In this document: one piece after another, positions 1 through 8,183 of the stretch
Position numbering within the stretch: the first letter of the stretch is position 1
How the letters are laid out: each line of letters starts with the position of its first letter
From: Burkholderia ambifaria AMMD
GTDB lineage: Bacteria > Pseudomonadota > Gammaproteobacteria > Burkholderiales > Burkholderiaceae
Assembly (NCBI RefSeq): GCF_000203915.1
Contig: NC_008390.1
Span: forward strand, 558,001 to 622,000
Length of the DNA stretch: 64,000 nt
Direction of reading: 5' to 3'
Program-made: the position numbers and the translations under genes
Notes under the pieces: generated by a model
The model's database searches: none
The model's input: only the letters and a program-made list of their open reading frames with translations
Told to the model about the DNA's origin: nothing

Positions 1-8
1 CTTCGAAC

Positions 9-902
9 ATGGATATTGTACTGTATGCCCTCACCGCATTCCTGTACGGCGGCCTCGCCGTCGCAGGCTGGCGCACGCACCGCCAGGGCGCGACGCCGCT
101 CGTCGCGAGCGTGCCCGCCGTGCCGGTTCCGGCGTCCGCCGCGTCGGGGATGAGCGCGGCCGGCCGCGCGCTGCTGTTCGCGGCGCTCGTCGCGCACGGC
201 GTGCTGCTGCACATGACGATCTTCCCGCACGACGCGATGATCTTCGGGTTCGCGTTTGCGTTGTCGGCGATGTTCTGGCTCGGCGCCGGCATCTACTGGA
301 TCGAGAGCTTCTTCTTCCCGCTCGACAGCCTGCGCCTGCTGGTGCTGCCGCTCGCGTGCGGCGCGTCGCTGCTGCCGCTCGTGTTCGGCGGCGTGCGGGT
401 GCTGCCTTATGCCGCGGCGCCGCTGTTCAAGATGCACTTCCTGATCGCGAACATCGCGTACGGCCTCTTTGCAATCGCCGCGCTGCACGCGGTCCTGATG
501 CTGATGGTCGAGCGGCGCCTGCAGTCGCTCAGGAGCGGCGGGCGCGACGGCTCGACCGGCTGGATCGCGAGCTGGCTCGAAACGCTGCCGCCGCTGCTCA
601 CGCTCGAGAAGCTGCTGTTCCGCCTGATCGGCGCCGGCTTCGTGCTGCTGACGCTGACGCTCGCATCGGGGATCCTGTTCAGCGAGCAGGTCGATGCGCG
701 CGCGATGCGGCTCGATCACAAGACCGTGTTCGCGGTGCTGTCGTGGCTGATGTTCGGCGGCCTGCTGGTCGCCCGCAAGACGTCGGGCTGGCGCGGGCGC
801 GGCGCCGCGCGCTGGGTGCTCGTGTCGTTTGCGGCGCTGCTGCTCGCGTATGTCGGCAGCCGGTTCGTTTTCGAGGTGCTGCTGCACCGCTCCGTGGTTT
901 GA
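9..902 (+). CDS. CcsA/YpjD-type inner-membrane protein, cytochrome c assembly family
   Basis: A 297-residue polytopic membrane protein with about eight hydrophobic segments spread over the whole length. It resembles the CcsA/HemX/YpjD branch of cytochrome c assembly proteins: hydrophobic helices carry isolated histidines (the FKMHF segment near residue 140 and LDHKT near residue 237), which in this family can contact haem. The start is an ATG only eight bases into the window, so its own promoter is not visible. The next gene begins 13 bases downstream. The YpjD-like members have no proven biochemical role, so I name the family and not a function. The family call is fairly secure; involvement in cytochrome c maturation is inference. 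Confidence 0.75.
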   Translation: MDIVLYALTAFLYGGLAVAGWRTHRQGATPLVASVPAVPVPASAASGMSAAGRALLFAALVAHGVLLHMTIFPHDAMIFGFAFALSAMFWLGAGIYWIESFFFPLDSLRLLVLPLACGASLLPLVFGGVRVLPYAAAPLFKMHFLIANIAYGLFAIAALHAVLMLMVERRLQSLRSGGRDGSTGWIASWLETLPPLLTLEKLLFRLIGAGFVLLTLTLASGILFSEQVDARAMRLDHKTVFAVLSWLMFGGLLVARKTSGWRGRGAARWVLVSFAALLLAYVGSRFVFEVLLHRSVV

Positions 903-915
903 ACGCAGGTTTCCG

Positions 916-1230
916 ATGCGACAGATTCTTCTCCTGATTCTTCTTCTCTTCGCGGGCTCGTGGCTTGCGCGCAAGCTGCGCCAGGCCCAGGAGCAAGCGC
1001 ACGCGCGCACCGGCCGCGGTGACGGCGCCGACGCGCCCGGTCACGGCGGCGCGGGTGCGGCACGCCCGAACGGCGGCACGCGCTCGCTGCCCGAGCCGAT
1101 GGTGCGCTGCGCGGAATGCGGCGTGCATGCGCCGAAGGGCGACGCCGTCGCCGCGGGCGGCGAATACTTCTGCAGCACCGACCATGCGCGGCGCCACGGC
1201 GCACGCGCGAGCGGCCACGACGCGCGATGA
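916..1230 (+). CDS. small membrane-anchored zinc-finger-like protein (PP0621 family)
   Basis: A 104-residue protein with one N-terminal hydrophobic helix (about residues 3-15), a Gly/Ala-rich linker and a C-terminal motif CAECG...YFCS..HARRH. The Cys-x2-Cys pair followed by Cys and His residues looks like a small zinc-binding knuckle. It matches the PP0621 family of unknown function, common in beta- and gammaproteobacteria. Its stop codon overlaps the ampD start (ATGA), so the two are probably translationally coupled. Zinc binding is inferred from residue spacing only. Confidence 0.75.
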   Translation: MRQILLLILLLFAGSWLARKLRQAQEQAHARTGRGDGADAPGHGGAGAARPNGGTRSLPEPMVRCAECGVHAPKGDAVAAGGEYFCSTDHARRHGARASGHDAR

Positions 1231-1817
1231 GCGACGCAGCGCCGCTGTCGGTCGACGCACACGGCTGGGTGCGCGAAGCGCGCCATGCGCCGTCGCCGAA
1301 TTTCGAGGCGCGGCCCGCGGGCGCGGTGCCGACGCTCGTCGTCGTCCACAACATCAGCCTGCCGCCCGGCGAGTTCGGCGGCGACGCGATCGAGTCGCTG
1401 TTCCTGAATCGCCTCGATTGCGATGCGCATCCCTATTACCAGAGCCACCTGCGCGGCGTGCGCGTGTCCGCGCACTTCCTGATCCGCCGCGACGGCGAGC
1501 TCGTGCAGTTCGTGTCGTGCGACGAGCGCGCATGGCATGCGGGCTCGTCGGAATTCTTCGGCCGGCCGCGCTGCAACGATTTCTCGATCGGCATCGAGCT
1601 CGAGGGCGCGGACGACGTGCCGTTCGACCCGGCGCAGTACGCGACGCTCGGCGTGCTCGCCCGCACGCTCGCCGCGCGCTACCCGATCGATGCGGTCGCC
1701 GGGCATTCCGATGTCGCGCCGGGCCGCAAGACCGACCCGGGTCCGCATTTCGATTGGCAACGCTTCGCAGGCGATGCCGGCTTTTCGGCCGAATACTTTC
1801 CTTTCCGTCAGCACTGA
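1227..1817 (+). CDS. ampD: 1,6-anhydro-N-acetylmuramyl-L-alanine amidase AmpD
   Basis: Cytoplasmic zinc amidase that cuts the stem peptide from anhydro-muropeptides during peptidoglycan recycling. In bacteria with an AmpR/AmpC system its loss leads to beta-lactamase induction. The 196-residue protein is of normal AmpD length. It has the amidase_2 fold with the first zinc histidine in VVHNIS (His41), SAHFLI with a second conserved histidine, and the C-terminal GHSDVAPGRKTDPG motif that carries the last zinc ligand and the catalytic lysine/aspartate region. The chosen ATG overlaps the stop of the upstream gene; the frame stays open further upstream, but that part is out of register with the family. 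Confidence 0.95.
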   Translation: MSDAAPLSVDAHGWVREARHAPSPNFEARPAGAVPTLVVVHNISLPPGEFGGDAIESLFLNRLDCDAHPYYQSHLRGVRVSAHFLIRRDGELVQFVSCDERAWHAGSSEFFGRPRCNDFSIGIELEGADDVPFDPAQYATLGVLARTLAARYPIDAVAGHSDVAPGRKTDPGPHFDWQRFAGDAGFSAEYFPFRQH

Positions 1818-1927
1818 GCGCAGGGTTTTCGAGCCCGCGAAAAAAATTTTTCCGACCAATGCCTTGTCACGTCTGCGCCTGCGCGGGGCGGGGGTGATGT
1901 CAATACCTTCAGCGCAAATTATCCGTT

Positions 1928-1955
1928 TTGACCTCGTCCGAATGTCCACTATACT
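1928..1955 (+). promoter_or_regulatory. probable sigma-70 promoter of nrdAB
   Basis: A -35 element TTGACC (1928-1933) and a -10 element TATACT (1950-1955) are separated by 16 bases. The -10 element lies inside the first NrdR box, as expected for a promoter repressed by NrdR. The predicted start is near 1962. Confidence 0.6.
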
Positions 1956-1961
1956 TGGTGC
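1946..1961 (+). promoter_or_regulatory. NrdR box 1
   Basis: Matches the NrdR consensus acaCwAtATaTwGtgt at most positions (CCACTATACTTGGTGC). It overlaps the -10 element. NrdR is a zinc-ribbon/ATP-cone repressor of ribonucleotide reductase genes. Confidence 0.75.
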
Positions 1962-1976
1962 CAGTTGAGCGGTTCT

Positions 1977-1992
1977 GTACTAGATATAGTGT
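1977..1992 (+). promoter_or_regulatory. NrdR box 2
   Basis: GTACTAGATATAGTGT is close to the NrdR consensus and lies 31 bases (start to start) after box 1. Three helical turns is the spacing known for tandem NrdR boxes, which supports both calls. Confidence 0.8.
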
Positions 1993-2282
1993 GTGTCGCA
2001 GGGGAAACCCGAGCGGCACCGGCCGGCGGCCAACGCCGGCGGACAGGGTTCTCAGGGCGGCGCGCCAGGGCCGGGCGGTCCGGGCGTCGCGATCAAGCGC
2101 AGCGAACTTCGACGGGGCAGGGGTACACATGACGAAGCACACGACCGGCTCGGTTGTCGCGCATCGACCGCACCGGCGTCCCCGCCGCATCGCTCGCCTC
2201 TTACCGCTCGCGCACTCCATCGCGCAGCGTTCGTTTTAATCCGCGGTTCTCTCCGCACCATCCAACACCAGGAGCTTTGCAC

Positions 2283-5282
2283 ATGCAAACCACCGACAAC
2301 GCGACGTCCCAGTACGAGAGCGCCTCGAGCCGTCCGCTCGGCGGGACCGAACAGGGCGCGAAGGCGCTCGCGCCGCAGGCCACGTTCGCCGACTACAAGG
2401 TGATCCGCCGCAACGGCAGTGTGGTGTCGTTCGAGCCTTCGAAGATCGCGATCGCGGTGACCAAGGCTTTCCTGGCCGTCAACGGCGGGCAGGGCGCGGC
2501 ATCGGCGCGCGTGCGCGAGCAGGTCGAGCAGCTCACGCACAACGTCGTGCGCGCGCTCGTGCGCAGCCGTCCGAACGGCGGTACGTTCCATATCGAAGAC
2601 ATCCAGGACCAGGTCGAACTCGCGCTGATGCGCGGCGGCGAGCACAACGTCGCGCGTGCGTACGTGCTGTATCGCGAGAAGCGCCACCTCGAGCGCCAGC
2701 ATGCGGGCGAAGAAGCGGCCGCAGCGGGCGGCGAGGCGAGCGCGGGCATCAACGTGGTCGACAACGGCGTCACGCGCCCGCTCGACATGAACGCGCTGCG
2801 CGAGCTGATCGTGTCGTCATGCGCCGGTCTCGGCGCTGCGGTTAACCCTGAGCCGATCGTCGCGGAGACGGTGAAGAACCTGTACGACGGCGTGCCGATG
2901 AGCCAGGTCTACGACTCGGCGATCCTCGCGGCGCGCACGATGATCGAGAAGGACCCGGCGTACAGCCAGGTCACGGCCCGCATCCTGCTGCACACGATCC
3001 GCCGCGAGATCCTCGGCGAGGAAGTGCTCCAGGCCGAGATGACGACCCGCTACACGGAATACTTCCCGCAGTTCCTGAAGCGCGGCGTCGATGCCGGCCT
3101 GCTCGACGACAAGCTGCTGCAGTTCGACCTGAAGCGTCTCGGCGAAGCGCTCGACGCGAACCGCGACCTGCAGTTCGGCTACCTCGGCCTGCAGACGCTG
3201 TACGACCGCTACTTCCTGCACGTCGAAGGCACCCGCATCGAAATGCCGCAGGCATTCTTCATGCGCGTCGCGATGGGCCTGTCGCTGAACGAGATCGACC
3301 GCGAAACGCGCGCGATCGAGTTCTACAACGTGCTGTCGAGCTTCGACTTCATGAGCTCGACGCCGACGCTGTTCAACTCGGGCACGCACCGCTCGCAGCT
3401 GTCGTCGTGCTACCTGACGACGGTCGCGGACGACCTCGACGGCATCTATGAAGCGCTGAAGGAAAACGCGCTGCTGTCGAAGTTCGCCGGCGGTCTCGGC
3501 AACGACTGGACCCGCGTGCGTGCGCTCGGCTCGCATATCAAGGGCACGAACGGCAAGTCGCAAGGCGTGGTGCCGTTCCTGAAGGTCGTCAACGACACGG
3601 CCGTCGCGGTCAACCAGGGCGGCAAGCGCAAGGGCGCGGTGTGCGCGTACCTCGAATCGTGGCACCTCGACATCGAGGAGTTCCTCGAGCTGCGCAAGAA
3701 CACCGGCGACGATCGCCGCCGCACGCACGACATGAACACGGCGAACTGGATTCCCGACCTGTTCATGAAGCGCGTGATGGAAGGCGCCGACTGGACGCTG
3801 TTCTCGCCGTCGACCTGCCCGGATCTCCACGACAAGTTCGGCGCGGAGTTCGAGGCGGCTTACACGGCTTACGAAGACAAGGTCGCGCGCGGCGAGATCA
3901 AGCTGTTCAAGAAGATCCCGGCGCAGCAACTCTGGCGCAAGATGCTCGGCATGCTGTTCGAAACGGGCCACCCGTGGATCACGTTCAAGGATCCGTGCAA
4001 CGTGCGTTCGCCGCAGCAGCACGTCGGCGTCGTCCATTCGTCGAACCTGTGCACGGAAATCACGCTGAACACGAGCGACACCGAAATCGCGGTGTGCAAC
4101 CTGGGCTCGGTGAACCTCGTCGCCCACCTGGTGAAGCAGGCCGACGGCAGCTACGCGCTCGACCACGACAAGCTCAAGCGCACGATCAGCGTCGCGATGC
4201 GCATGCTCGACAACGTGATCGACATCAACTACTACGCGGTGCCGAAGGCGCGTAACTCGAACCTGAAGCACCGTCCGGTCGGCATGGGCATCATGGGCTT
4301 TCAGGACTGCCTGCACCTGCTGCGCACGCCGTACGCGTCGGAAGCGGCCGTCGAGTTCGCCGATCGCTCGATGGAAGCGGTCTGCTACTACGCGTACTAC
4401 GCGTCGACCGAGCTGGCCGAGGAACGCGGCCGCTACTCGAGCTACCGCGGCTCGCTGTGGGATCGCGGCATCCTCCCGCAGGACACGCTGAAGCTGCTGA
4501 CGGAAGCACGCGGCGGCTACGTCGAGGTCGACACGTCGGAGTCGCTCGACTGGACGACGCTGCGCTCGCGGATCGCGGCACACGGCATGCGCAACTCGAA
4601 CTGCGTCGCGATCGCGCCGACGGCGACGATCTCGAACATCATCGGCGTGTCGGCGTGCATCGAGCCGACCTTCCAGAACCTGTACGTGAAGTCGAACCTG
4701 TCGGGCGAGTTCACGGTGGTCAACGAGTACCTCGTTCGCGACCTGAAGGAACGCGGCCTGTGGGACGAAGTGATGGTCGCCGACCTGAAGTACTTCGACG
4801 GCATGCTGTCGCGCATCGACCGCATCCCGGCCGACCTCCGCGCGATCTACGCGACCGCGTTCGAAGTCGACCCGACGTGGCTTGTCGAAGCGGCATCGCG
4901 TCGCCAGAAGTGGATCGACCAGGCGCAGTCGCTGAACATCTACATGGGCGGCGCGTCGGGCAAGAAACTCGACGAGGTCTACAAGCTCGCGTGGCTGCGC
5001 GGTCTGAAGACGACCTACTACCTCCGCACGATGGCGGCGACGCACGTCGAGAAGTCGACGGTCGCGCACGGCGCGCTGAACGCGGTGCCGACGGGCGGTG
5101 CGGGCGGCTCGAGCAGCGGCGGCGCGCAAGGCGCGGCAGGCGGGTTCGGTGCGGCAGGCGGCGATGCATCGTCGGGCGCGGTCAATGCGGCAGCGGCGCT
5201 GGCGCCGGTCGAAGCAGACGGTCCGGTATGCACGATGCGTCCGGGCGATGCGGGTTTCGACGAGTGCGAAGCCTGTCAGTAA
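2283..5282 (+). CDS. nrdA: class Ia ribonucleoside-diphosphate reductase, alpha subunit
   Basis: Catalytic subunit that reduces ribonucleoside diphosphates to deoxyribonucleotides, working with the radical-bearing NrdB. The protein has 999 residues. An N-terminal ATP-cone starts near residue 38 (YKVIRRNG...), giving dATP/ATP activity control. The barrel carries the three cysteine sites seen in the family: SSCYLT (redox), NLCTEI (thiyl radical) and AVCNLG (redox partner). The last residues, CEACQ, carry the mobile Cys-x2-Cys pair reloaded by thioredoxin or glutaredoxin. Before that tail sits an unusual Gly/Ala/Ser linker (about residues 938-970). The ATG follows an AGGAG box; an upstream extension of the frame lacks a site and family similarity. 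Expression is probably controlled by NrdR. Confidence 0.97.
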   Translation: MQTTDNATSQYESASSRPLGGTEQGAKALAPQATFADYKVIRRNGSVVSFEPSKIAIAVTKAFLAVNGGQGAASARVREQVEQLTHNVVRALVRSRPNGGTFHIEDIQDQVELALMRGGEHNVARAYVLYREKRHLERQHAGEEAAAAGGEASAGINVVDNGVTRPLDMNALRELIVSSCAGLGAAVNPEPIVAETVKNLYDGVPMSQVYDSAILAARTMIEKDPAYSQVTARILLHTIRREILGEEVLQAEMTTRYTEYFPQFLKRGVDAGLLDDKLLQFDLKRLGEALDANRDLQFGYLGLQTLYDRYFLHVEGTRIEMPQAFFMRVAMGLSLNEIDRETRAIEFYNVLSSFDFMSSTPTLFNSGTHRSQLSSCYLTTVADDLDGIYEALKENALLSKFAGGLGNDWTRVRALGSHIKGTNGKSQGVVPFLKVVNDTAVAVNQGGKRKGAVCAYLESWHLDIEEFLELRKNTGDDRRRTHDMNTANWIPDLFMKRVMEGADWTLFSPSTCPDLHDKFGAEFEAAYTAYEDKVARGEIKLFKKIPAQQLWRKMLGMLFETGHPWITFKDPCNVRSPQQHVGVVHSSNLCTEITLNTSDTEIAVCNLGSVNLVAHLVKQADGSYALDHDKLKRTISVAMRMLDNVIDINYYAVPKARNSNLKHRPVGMGIMGFQDCLHLLRTPYASEAAVEFADRSMEAVCYYAYYASTELAEERGRYSSYRGSLWDRGILPQDTLKLLTEARGGYVEVDTSESLDWTTLRSRIAAHGMRNSNCVAIAPTATISNIIGVSACIEPTFQNLYVKSNLSGEFTVVNEYLVRDLKERGLWDEVMVADLKYFDGMLSRIDRIPADLRAIYATAFEVDPTWLVEAASRRQKWIDQAQSLNIYMGGASGKKLDEVYKLAWLRGLKTTYYLRTMAATHVEKSTVAHGALNAVPTGGAGGSSSGGAQGAAGGFGAAGGDASSGAVNAAAALAPVEADGPVCTMRPGDAGFDECEACQ

Positions 5283-5641
5283 CGCAGCGCGTATGAACTA
5301 AGGTTCGTGCGGCGCGCACGACAACCGATGGAGGTTGAAGTGTGCGCCGCTCTCAACTAAAAAAATGATAAGGAATCTGTAACGCGCCACTCGCGTTGCA
5401 GGCAGTGACGAGCGATCGAAACATCCCCGACGACGTCGCGTTTCGATCAGCGTTCGATGCGTCGAGCGCACCTCGCGATACGTGTGCGACACGCGTCGCG
5501 CTCTGCATGAACGACGATGCGTTGCTCAAAGTGTTGTATCGAGGTCGCAACGCGAATCGAAAAAAGGATTTTTCGTGAGCGAACCCTTTTATCGCTCAGG
5601 AAAAGATGGTACAAACCGTTCTAAATTGATGGTGAGAATTT
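5283..5641. other. nrdA-nrdB intergenic region with inverted repeats
   Basis: A 359-base gap with no convincing gene. It holds a perfect 9-bp inverted repeat, GATCGAAAC (5414-5422) with GTTTCGATC (5440-5448), and a short A/T-rich palindrome CGAAAAA-AGGA-TTTTTCG (5558-5575). The second is followed by TGAGCG...CGCTCA. These could be RNA hairpins in the nrdA-nrdB transcript, a processing site, or part of a separate nrdB promoter region. No NrdR box is visible here. Confidence 0.5.
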
Positions 5642-6853
5642 ATGCTCAACTGGGATGACGAGAAGACTGCCGTAACCCCCGCGAGCGGAGCGCAGCAGAA
5701 CGCGTTGCGCACCTCCGCTGGGATGGCTGTCGGACTGCAGGCGACAGCGCCTGCCGCCCATCAGGTCCGCGACATTTTCGAAGGCGATCTCGCGGTGCCG
5801 CCGCAAGCATCGGCTGTTCCCGCTGCGGGTTCGGAAGCGCGGGTCAACGTTGCGGACAAGCGCATCATCAACGGCCAGACTGACGTCAATCAGCTGGTGC
5901 CGTTCAAGTACAAGTGGGCGTGGGAAAAGTATCTGGCCGGTTGCGCGAACCACTGGATGCCGCAGGAAATCAACATGTCCCGCGACATCGCACTGTGGAA
6001 GGACCCGAACGGTCTGACCGAGGACGAGCGCCGCATCGTCAAGCGCAACCTCGGCTTCTTCGTGACGGCCGATTCGCTCGCCGCGAACAACATCGTGCTC
6101 GGCACGTACCGCCACATCACGGCGCCCGAGTGCCGGCAGTTCCTGCTGCGCCAGGCGTTCGAAGAGGCGATCCACACGCACGCGTATCAATACATTGTCG
6201 AATCGCTCGGTCTCGACGAAGGCGAGATCTTCAACGCGTACCACGAGGTTACGTCGATCCGCGCGAAGGACGAATTCCTGATCCCGTTCATCCACACGCT
6301 GACGGATCCGGCCTTCAAGACCGGCACGCTCGAAGCGGACCAGAAGCTGCTGAAGTCGCTGATCGTGTTCGCCTGCATCATGGAAGGCCTGTTCTTCTAT
6401 GTGGGCTTCACGCAGATCCTCGCGCTCGGCCGCCAGAACAAGATGACGGGTGCTGCAGAGCAATATCAGTACATCCTGCGCGACGAGTCGATGCACTGCA
6501 ATTTCGGCATCGACCTGATCAATCAGATCAAGCTCGAGAACCCGCATCTCTGGACCGCGGAATTCCGCGCCGAGATCCGCGAGCTGTTCAAGCAGGCTGT
6601 CGAACTCGAATACCGCTACGCCGAGGACACGATGCCGCGCGGCGTGCTGGGTTTGAACGCGTCGATGTTCAAGAGCTATCTGCGCTTCATCAGCAACCGC
6701 CGTTGCCAGCAGATCGGCCTCGACCCGCTGTATCCGAACGAGGAAAACCCGTTCCCGTGGATGAGCGAGATGATCGACCTGAAGAAGGAACGCAACTTCT
6801 TCGAGACGCGTGTGATCGAGTATCAGACGGGCGGCGCGCTGTCCTGGGAATAA
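5642..6853 (+). CDS. nrdB: class Ia ribonucleoside-diphosphate reductase, beta subunit
   Basis: Radical-generating subunit with a di-iron centre; partner of NrdA. The 403-residue protein carries the ferritin-like fold and the iron ligands expected of class Ia: Asp in TADS, EAIH (Glu and His ligands) and DESMH (Glu and His). The radical tyrosine is Tyr182, four residues after the ligand His in EAIHTHAY, the E. coli spacing. The first 60 or so residues are an Ala/Pro-rich extension not needed for the fold. The ATG is preceded by GGTGAG. Confidence 0.97.
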   Translation: MLNWDDEKTAVTPASGAQQNALRTSAGMAVGLQATAPAAHQVRDIFEGDLAVPPQASAVPAAGSEARVNVADKRIINGQTDVNQLVPFKYKWAWEKYLAGCANHWMPQEINMSRDIALWKDPNGLTEDERRIVKRNLGFFVTADSLAANNIVLGTYRHITAPECRQFLLRQAFEEAIHTHAYQYIVESLGLDEGEIFNAYHEVTSIRAKDEFLIPFIHTLTDPAFKTGTLEADQKLLKSLIVFACIMEGLFFYVGFTQILALGRQNKMTGAAEQYQYILRDESMHCNFGIDLINQIKLENPHLWTAEFRAEIRELFKQAVELEYRYAEDTMPRGVLGLNASMFKSYLRFISNRRCQQIGLDPLYPNEENPFPWMSEMIDLKKERNFFETRVIEYQTGGALSWE

Positions 6854-7291
6854 CCCGCAGCAGCGAACCCGTCACATGATGTGAGCAGCCGGCGGCCTCT
6901 CGGCCCCGGCCCAAGGTTTAGGAGCAAGAACGCCTGATGCAAAGCATGCCCGGTGCCTTAACGGCCCAACGACATGATCGGCACTTTGCGAACCCTTCAG
7001 TGGGATGGGCAAACTTCCCTCCGGAAAAAGCGGACGGCCGTGTGGCGGTCTGCTTTATCAAGCGATTAGGGGTAGCGGCGCGAGGTGCGCCGGCTACCGA
7101 CTTGATTTGGCGCGCGAGGCCATGGGGTCACGCGCGCCATACCGTATTCATTAGCGTAAGCGCGCGGTATCCGCGTACGCCGATGAATAGCCCGCTTCGA
7201 AGCGCACGTGCTGAACAGCGTCCGCGGGAAGCGGGTTTTGACGAAGGGTGTAGTTTGAACTGACTCTCATCTGAACCTGAAGGAGAACAAC
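6854..7291. other. structured intergenic region before the histone-like gene
   Basis: A 438-base gap with no convincing protein gene. It contains a 13-bp palindrome TCACATGATGTGA (6872-6884) and then three successive strong hairpins: 7057-7106 (GGTAGC...GCTACC inside ATCAAG...CTTGAT), 7108-7139 (9-bp stem TGGCGCGCG/CGCGCGCCA) and 7145-7189 (TATTCAT, GCGTA and CGCGG paired with CCGCG, TACGC and ATGAATA). The region may be a structured 5' leader or an unannotated RNA. The next gene starts after a GGAG box at its end. Confidence 0.5.
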
Positions 7292-7954
7292 ATGGCTACT
7301 GCCAAGAAAAAACCGGCTGCGAAGAAGGTTGCTGCCAAGAAGACCGTTGCGAAGAAGGCTGCTCCGGCCAAGAAGGCTGCCGCGGTGAAGAAGGTTGCTG
7401 CCAAGAAGGTCGCGGTGAAGAAGGTTGCCGCGAAGAAGGCAGCACCGGCGAAGAAGGCCGCTGCGAAGAAGGTCGCGGCCAAGAAGGTCGCAACGAAGAA
7501 GGTTGCAGCCAAGAAGGTCGCTGCCAAGAAAGTCGCGGTGAAGAAGGTTGCCGCGAAGAAGGCAGCACCGGCGAAGAAGGCCGCTGCGAAGAAGGTTGCA
7601 GCCAAGAAGGTCGCAACGAAGAAGGTTGCTGCGAAGAAGGCCGCACCGGCGAAGAAGGCTGCTGCGAAGAAGGCCGCGCCGGCGAAGAAGGCTGCCGCCA
7701 AAAAGGCTGCGCCTGCGAAGAAGGCCGCTGCGAAGAAGGCTGCGCCTGCCAAGAAGGCTGCCCCTGCGAAGAAGGCTGCCGCACCGAAGGCTGCTGCCCC
7801 GGCGAAGAAGGCTGCTGCTCCGAAGAAGGCCGTCGTGAAGAAGGCTGCACCGGCAACCACCGCGTCGACCGCATCGGTTGCGCCGGCATCGGGCGTGAAG
7901 ACCGCGCTCAACCCGGCAGCGGCATGGCCGTTCCCGACCGGCAGCCGTCCGTAA
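7292..7954 (+). CDS. histone H1-like Lys/Ala-rich nucleoid protein
   Basis: A 220-residue protein made almost wholly of short KKAAPAKKAAAKK-type repeats, with a short Thr/Ser/Pro tail. It resembles the C-terminal tail of eukaryotic histone H1 and the H1-like proteins of Bordetella and Burkholderia, which bind DNA through charge and help compact the nucleoid. The ATG follows AAGGAG. A block of roughly 95 bases starting at 7409 recurs almost unchanged 123 bases later at 7532, so the gene contains a recent internal duplication. Length variation between strains is therefore likely. An intrinsic terminator follows at 8022. Confidence 0.9.
   Translation: MATAKKKPAAKKVAAKKTVAKKAAPAKKAAAVKKVAAKKVAVKKVAAKKAAPAKKAAAKKVAAKKVATKKVAAKKVAAKKVAVKKVAAKKAAPAKKAAAKKVAAKKVATKKVAAKKAAPAKKAAAKKAAPAKKAAAKKAAPAKKAAAKKAAPAKKAAPAKKAAAPKAAAPAKKAAAPKKAVVKKAAPATTASTASVAPASGVKTALNPAAAWPFPTGSRP
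7409..7625 (+). repeat. 123-bp-period direct repeat inside the histone-like gene
   Basis: The stretch beginning GTCGCGGTGAAGAAGGTTGC occurs at 7409 and again at 7532. About 95 bases of each copy match with only a few third-base changes. Because the period is a multiple of three, gain or loss of one unit (41 codons) keeps the frame. Confidence 0.8.
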
Positions 7955-7975
7955 TCGCGGCTGGCCAGTACCACC

Positions 7976-7996
7976 CGGACACTCATGCGGTGTCCG
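7976..7996. repeat. hairpin CGGACAC/GTGTCCG
   Basis: A 7-bp perfect stem with a 7-base loop, extendable with one bulge. It lies 21 bases after the stop of the histone-like gene and has no T-run, so it is probably an mRNA 3' structure. Confidence 0.6.
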
Positions 7997-8000
7997 TGGG

Positions 8001-8018
8001 TTGAGTAGCGCTACTCAA
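8001..8018. repeat. perfect 18-bp palindrome
   Basis: TTGAGTAGCGCTACTCAA is a loopless perfect palindrome, better suited to binding a dimeric protein than to forming an RNA hairpin. It sits three bases before the terminator stem. Its function is unknown. Confidence 0.55.
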
Positions 8019-8021
8019 TCG

Positions 8022-8056
8022 ATCCCGCCATCTGGCTCAGGTGGCGGGATTTTTTT
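8022..8056 (+). terminator. intrinsic terminator of the histone-like gene
   Basis: A 9-bp stem ATCCCGCCA/TGGCGGGAT with an 11-base loop, followed by six T residues. Confidence 0.9.
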
Positions 8057-8114
8057 CGTCCGTATTCATCGAAGTGCTGACCAGCGGCCGGCGGCCGGCA
8101 GCGAATAGCGGACG

Positions 8115-8148
8115 AAAAAAAACGCATGTGCAGCTTCGCACATGCGTT
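8115..8148 (-). terminator. intrinsic terminator of the glycine-zipper lipoprotein gene
   Basis: An 11-bp stem AACGCATGTGC/GCACATGCGTT around a 6-base loop. Reading the minus strand, a run of eight T residues follows. It closes the long minus-strand gene series that begins at 16497. Confidence 0.9.
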
Positions 8149-8183
8149 CGACCGCGGCTTGCGCCGCGTGCTGAGGATGCTCG

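Larger units (their letters stand above)
1818..2282. other. long regulatory leader between ampD and nrdA
   Basis: This 465-base gap holds the nrdA promoter and two NrdR boxes in its first third. About 320 bases lie between the predicted transcription start near 1962 and the nrdA ATG, which is long for a bacterial leader. The leader is G+C-rich and contains short open frames on both strands, none with a convincing ribosome binding site or family resemblance. Confidence 0.6.

Noticed and set aside
1993..2403. A GTG-started open frame in the nrdA leader running into nrdA
   Set aside because: No ribosome binding site, no family resemblance, and it overlaps the true nrdA start in another frame.
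2817..5129. A 770-codon open frame on the minus strand under nrdA
   Set aside because: Its product is Arg/Val/Asp-rich low complexity with no family resemblance. Long antisense frames are a by-product of high G+C third positions in the real gene.
6937..7263. A 108-codon plus-strand open frame in the nrdB-histone gap
   Set aside because: The region is dominated by RNA-like hairpins, codon use is not that of a Burkholderia gene, and no ribosome site precedes it.
7292..7954. Possible CRISPR-like or tandem-array DNA
   Set aside because: The repeats are codon-level repeats of a Lys/Ala protein in one continuous reading frame, with no constant spacer-repeat pattern.
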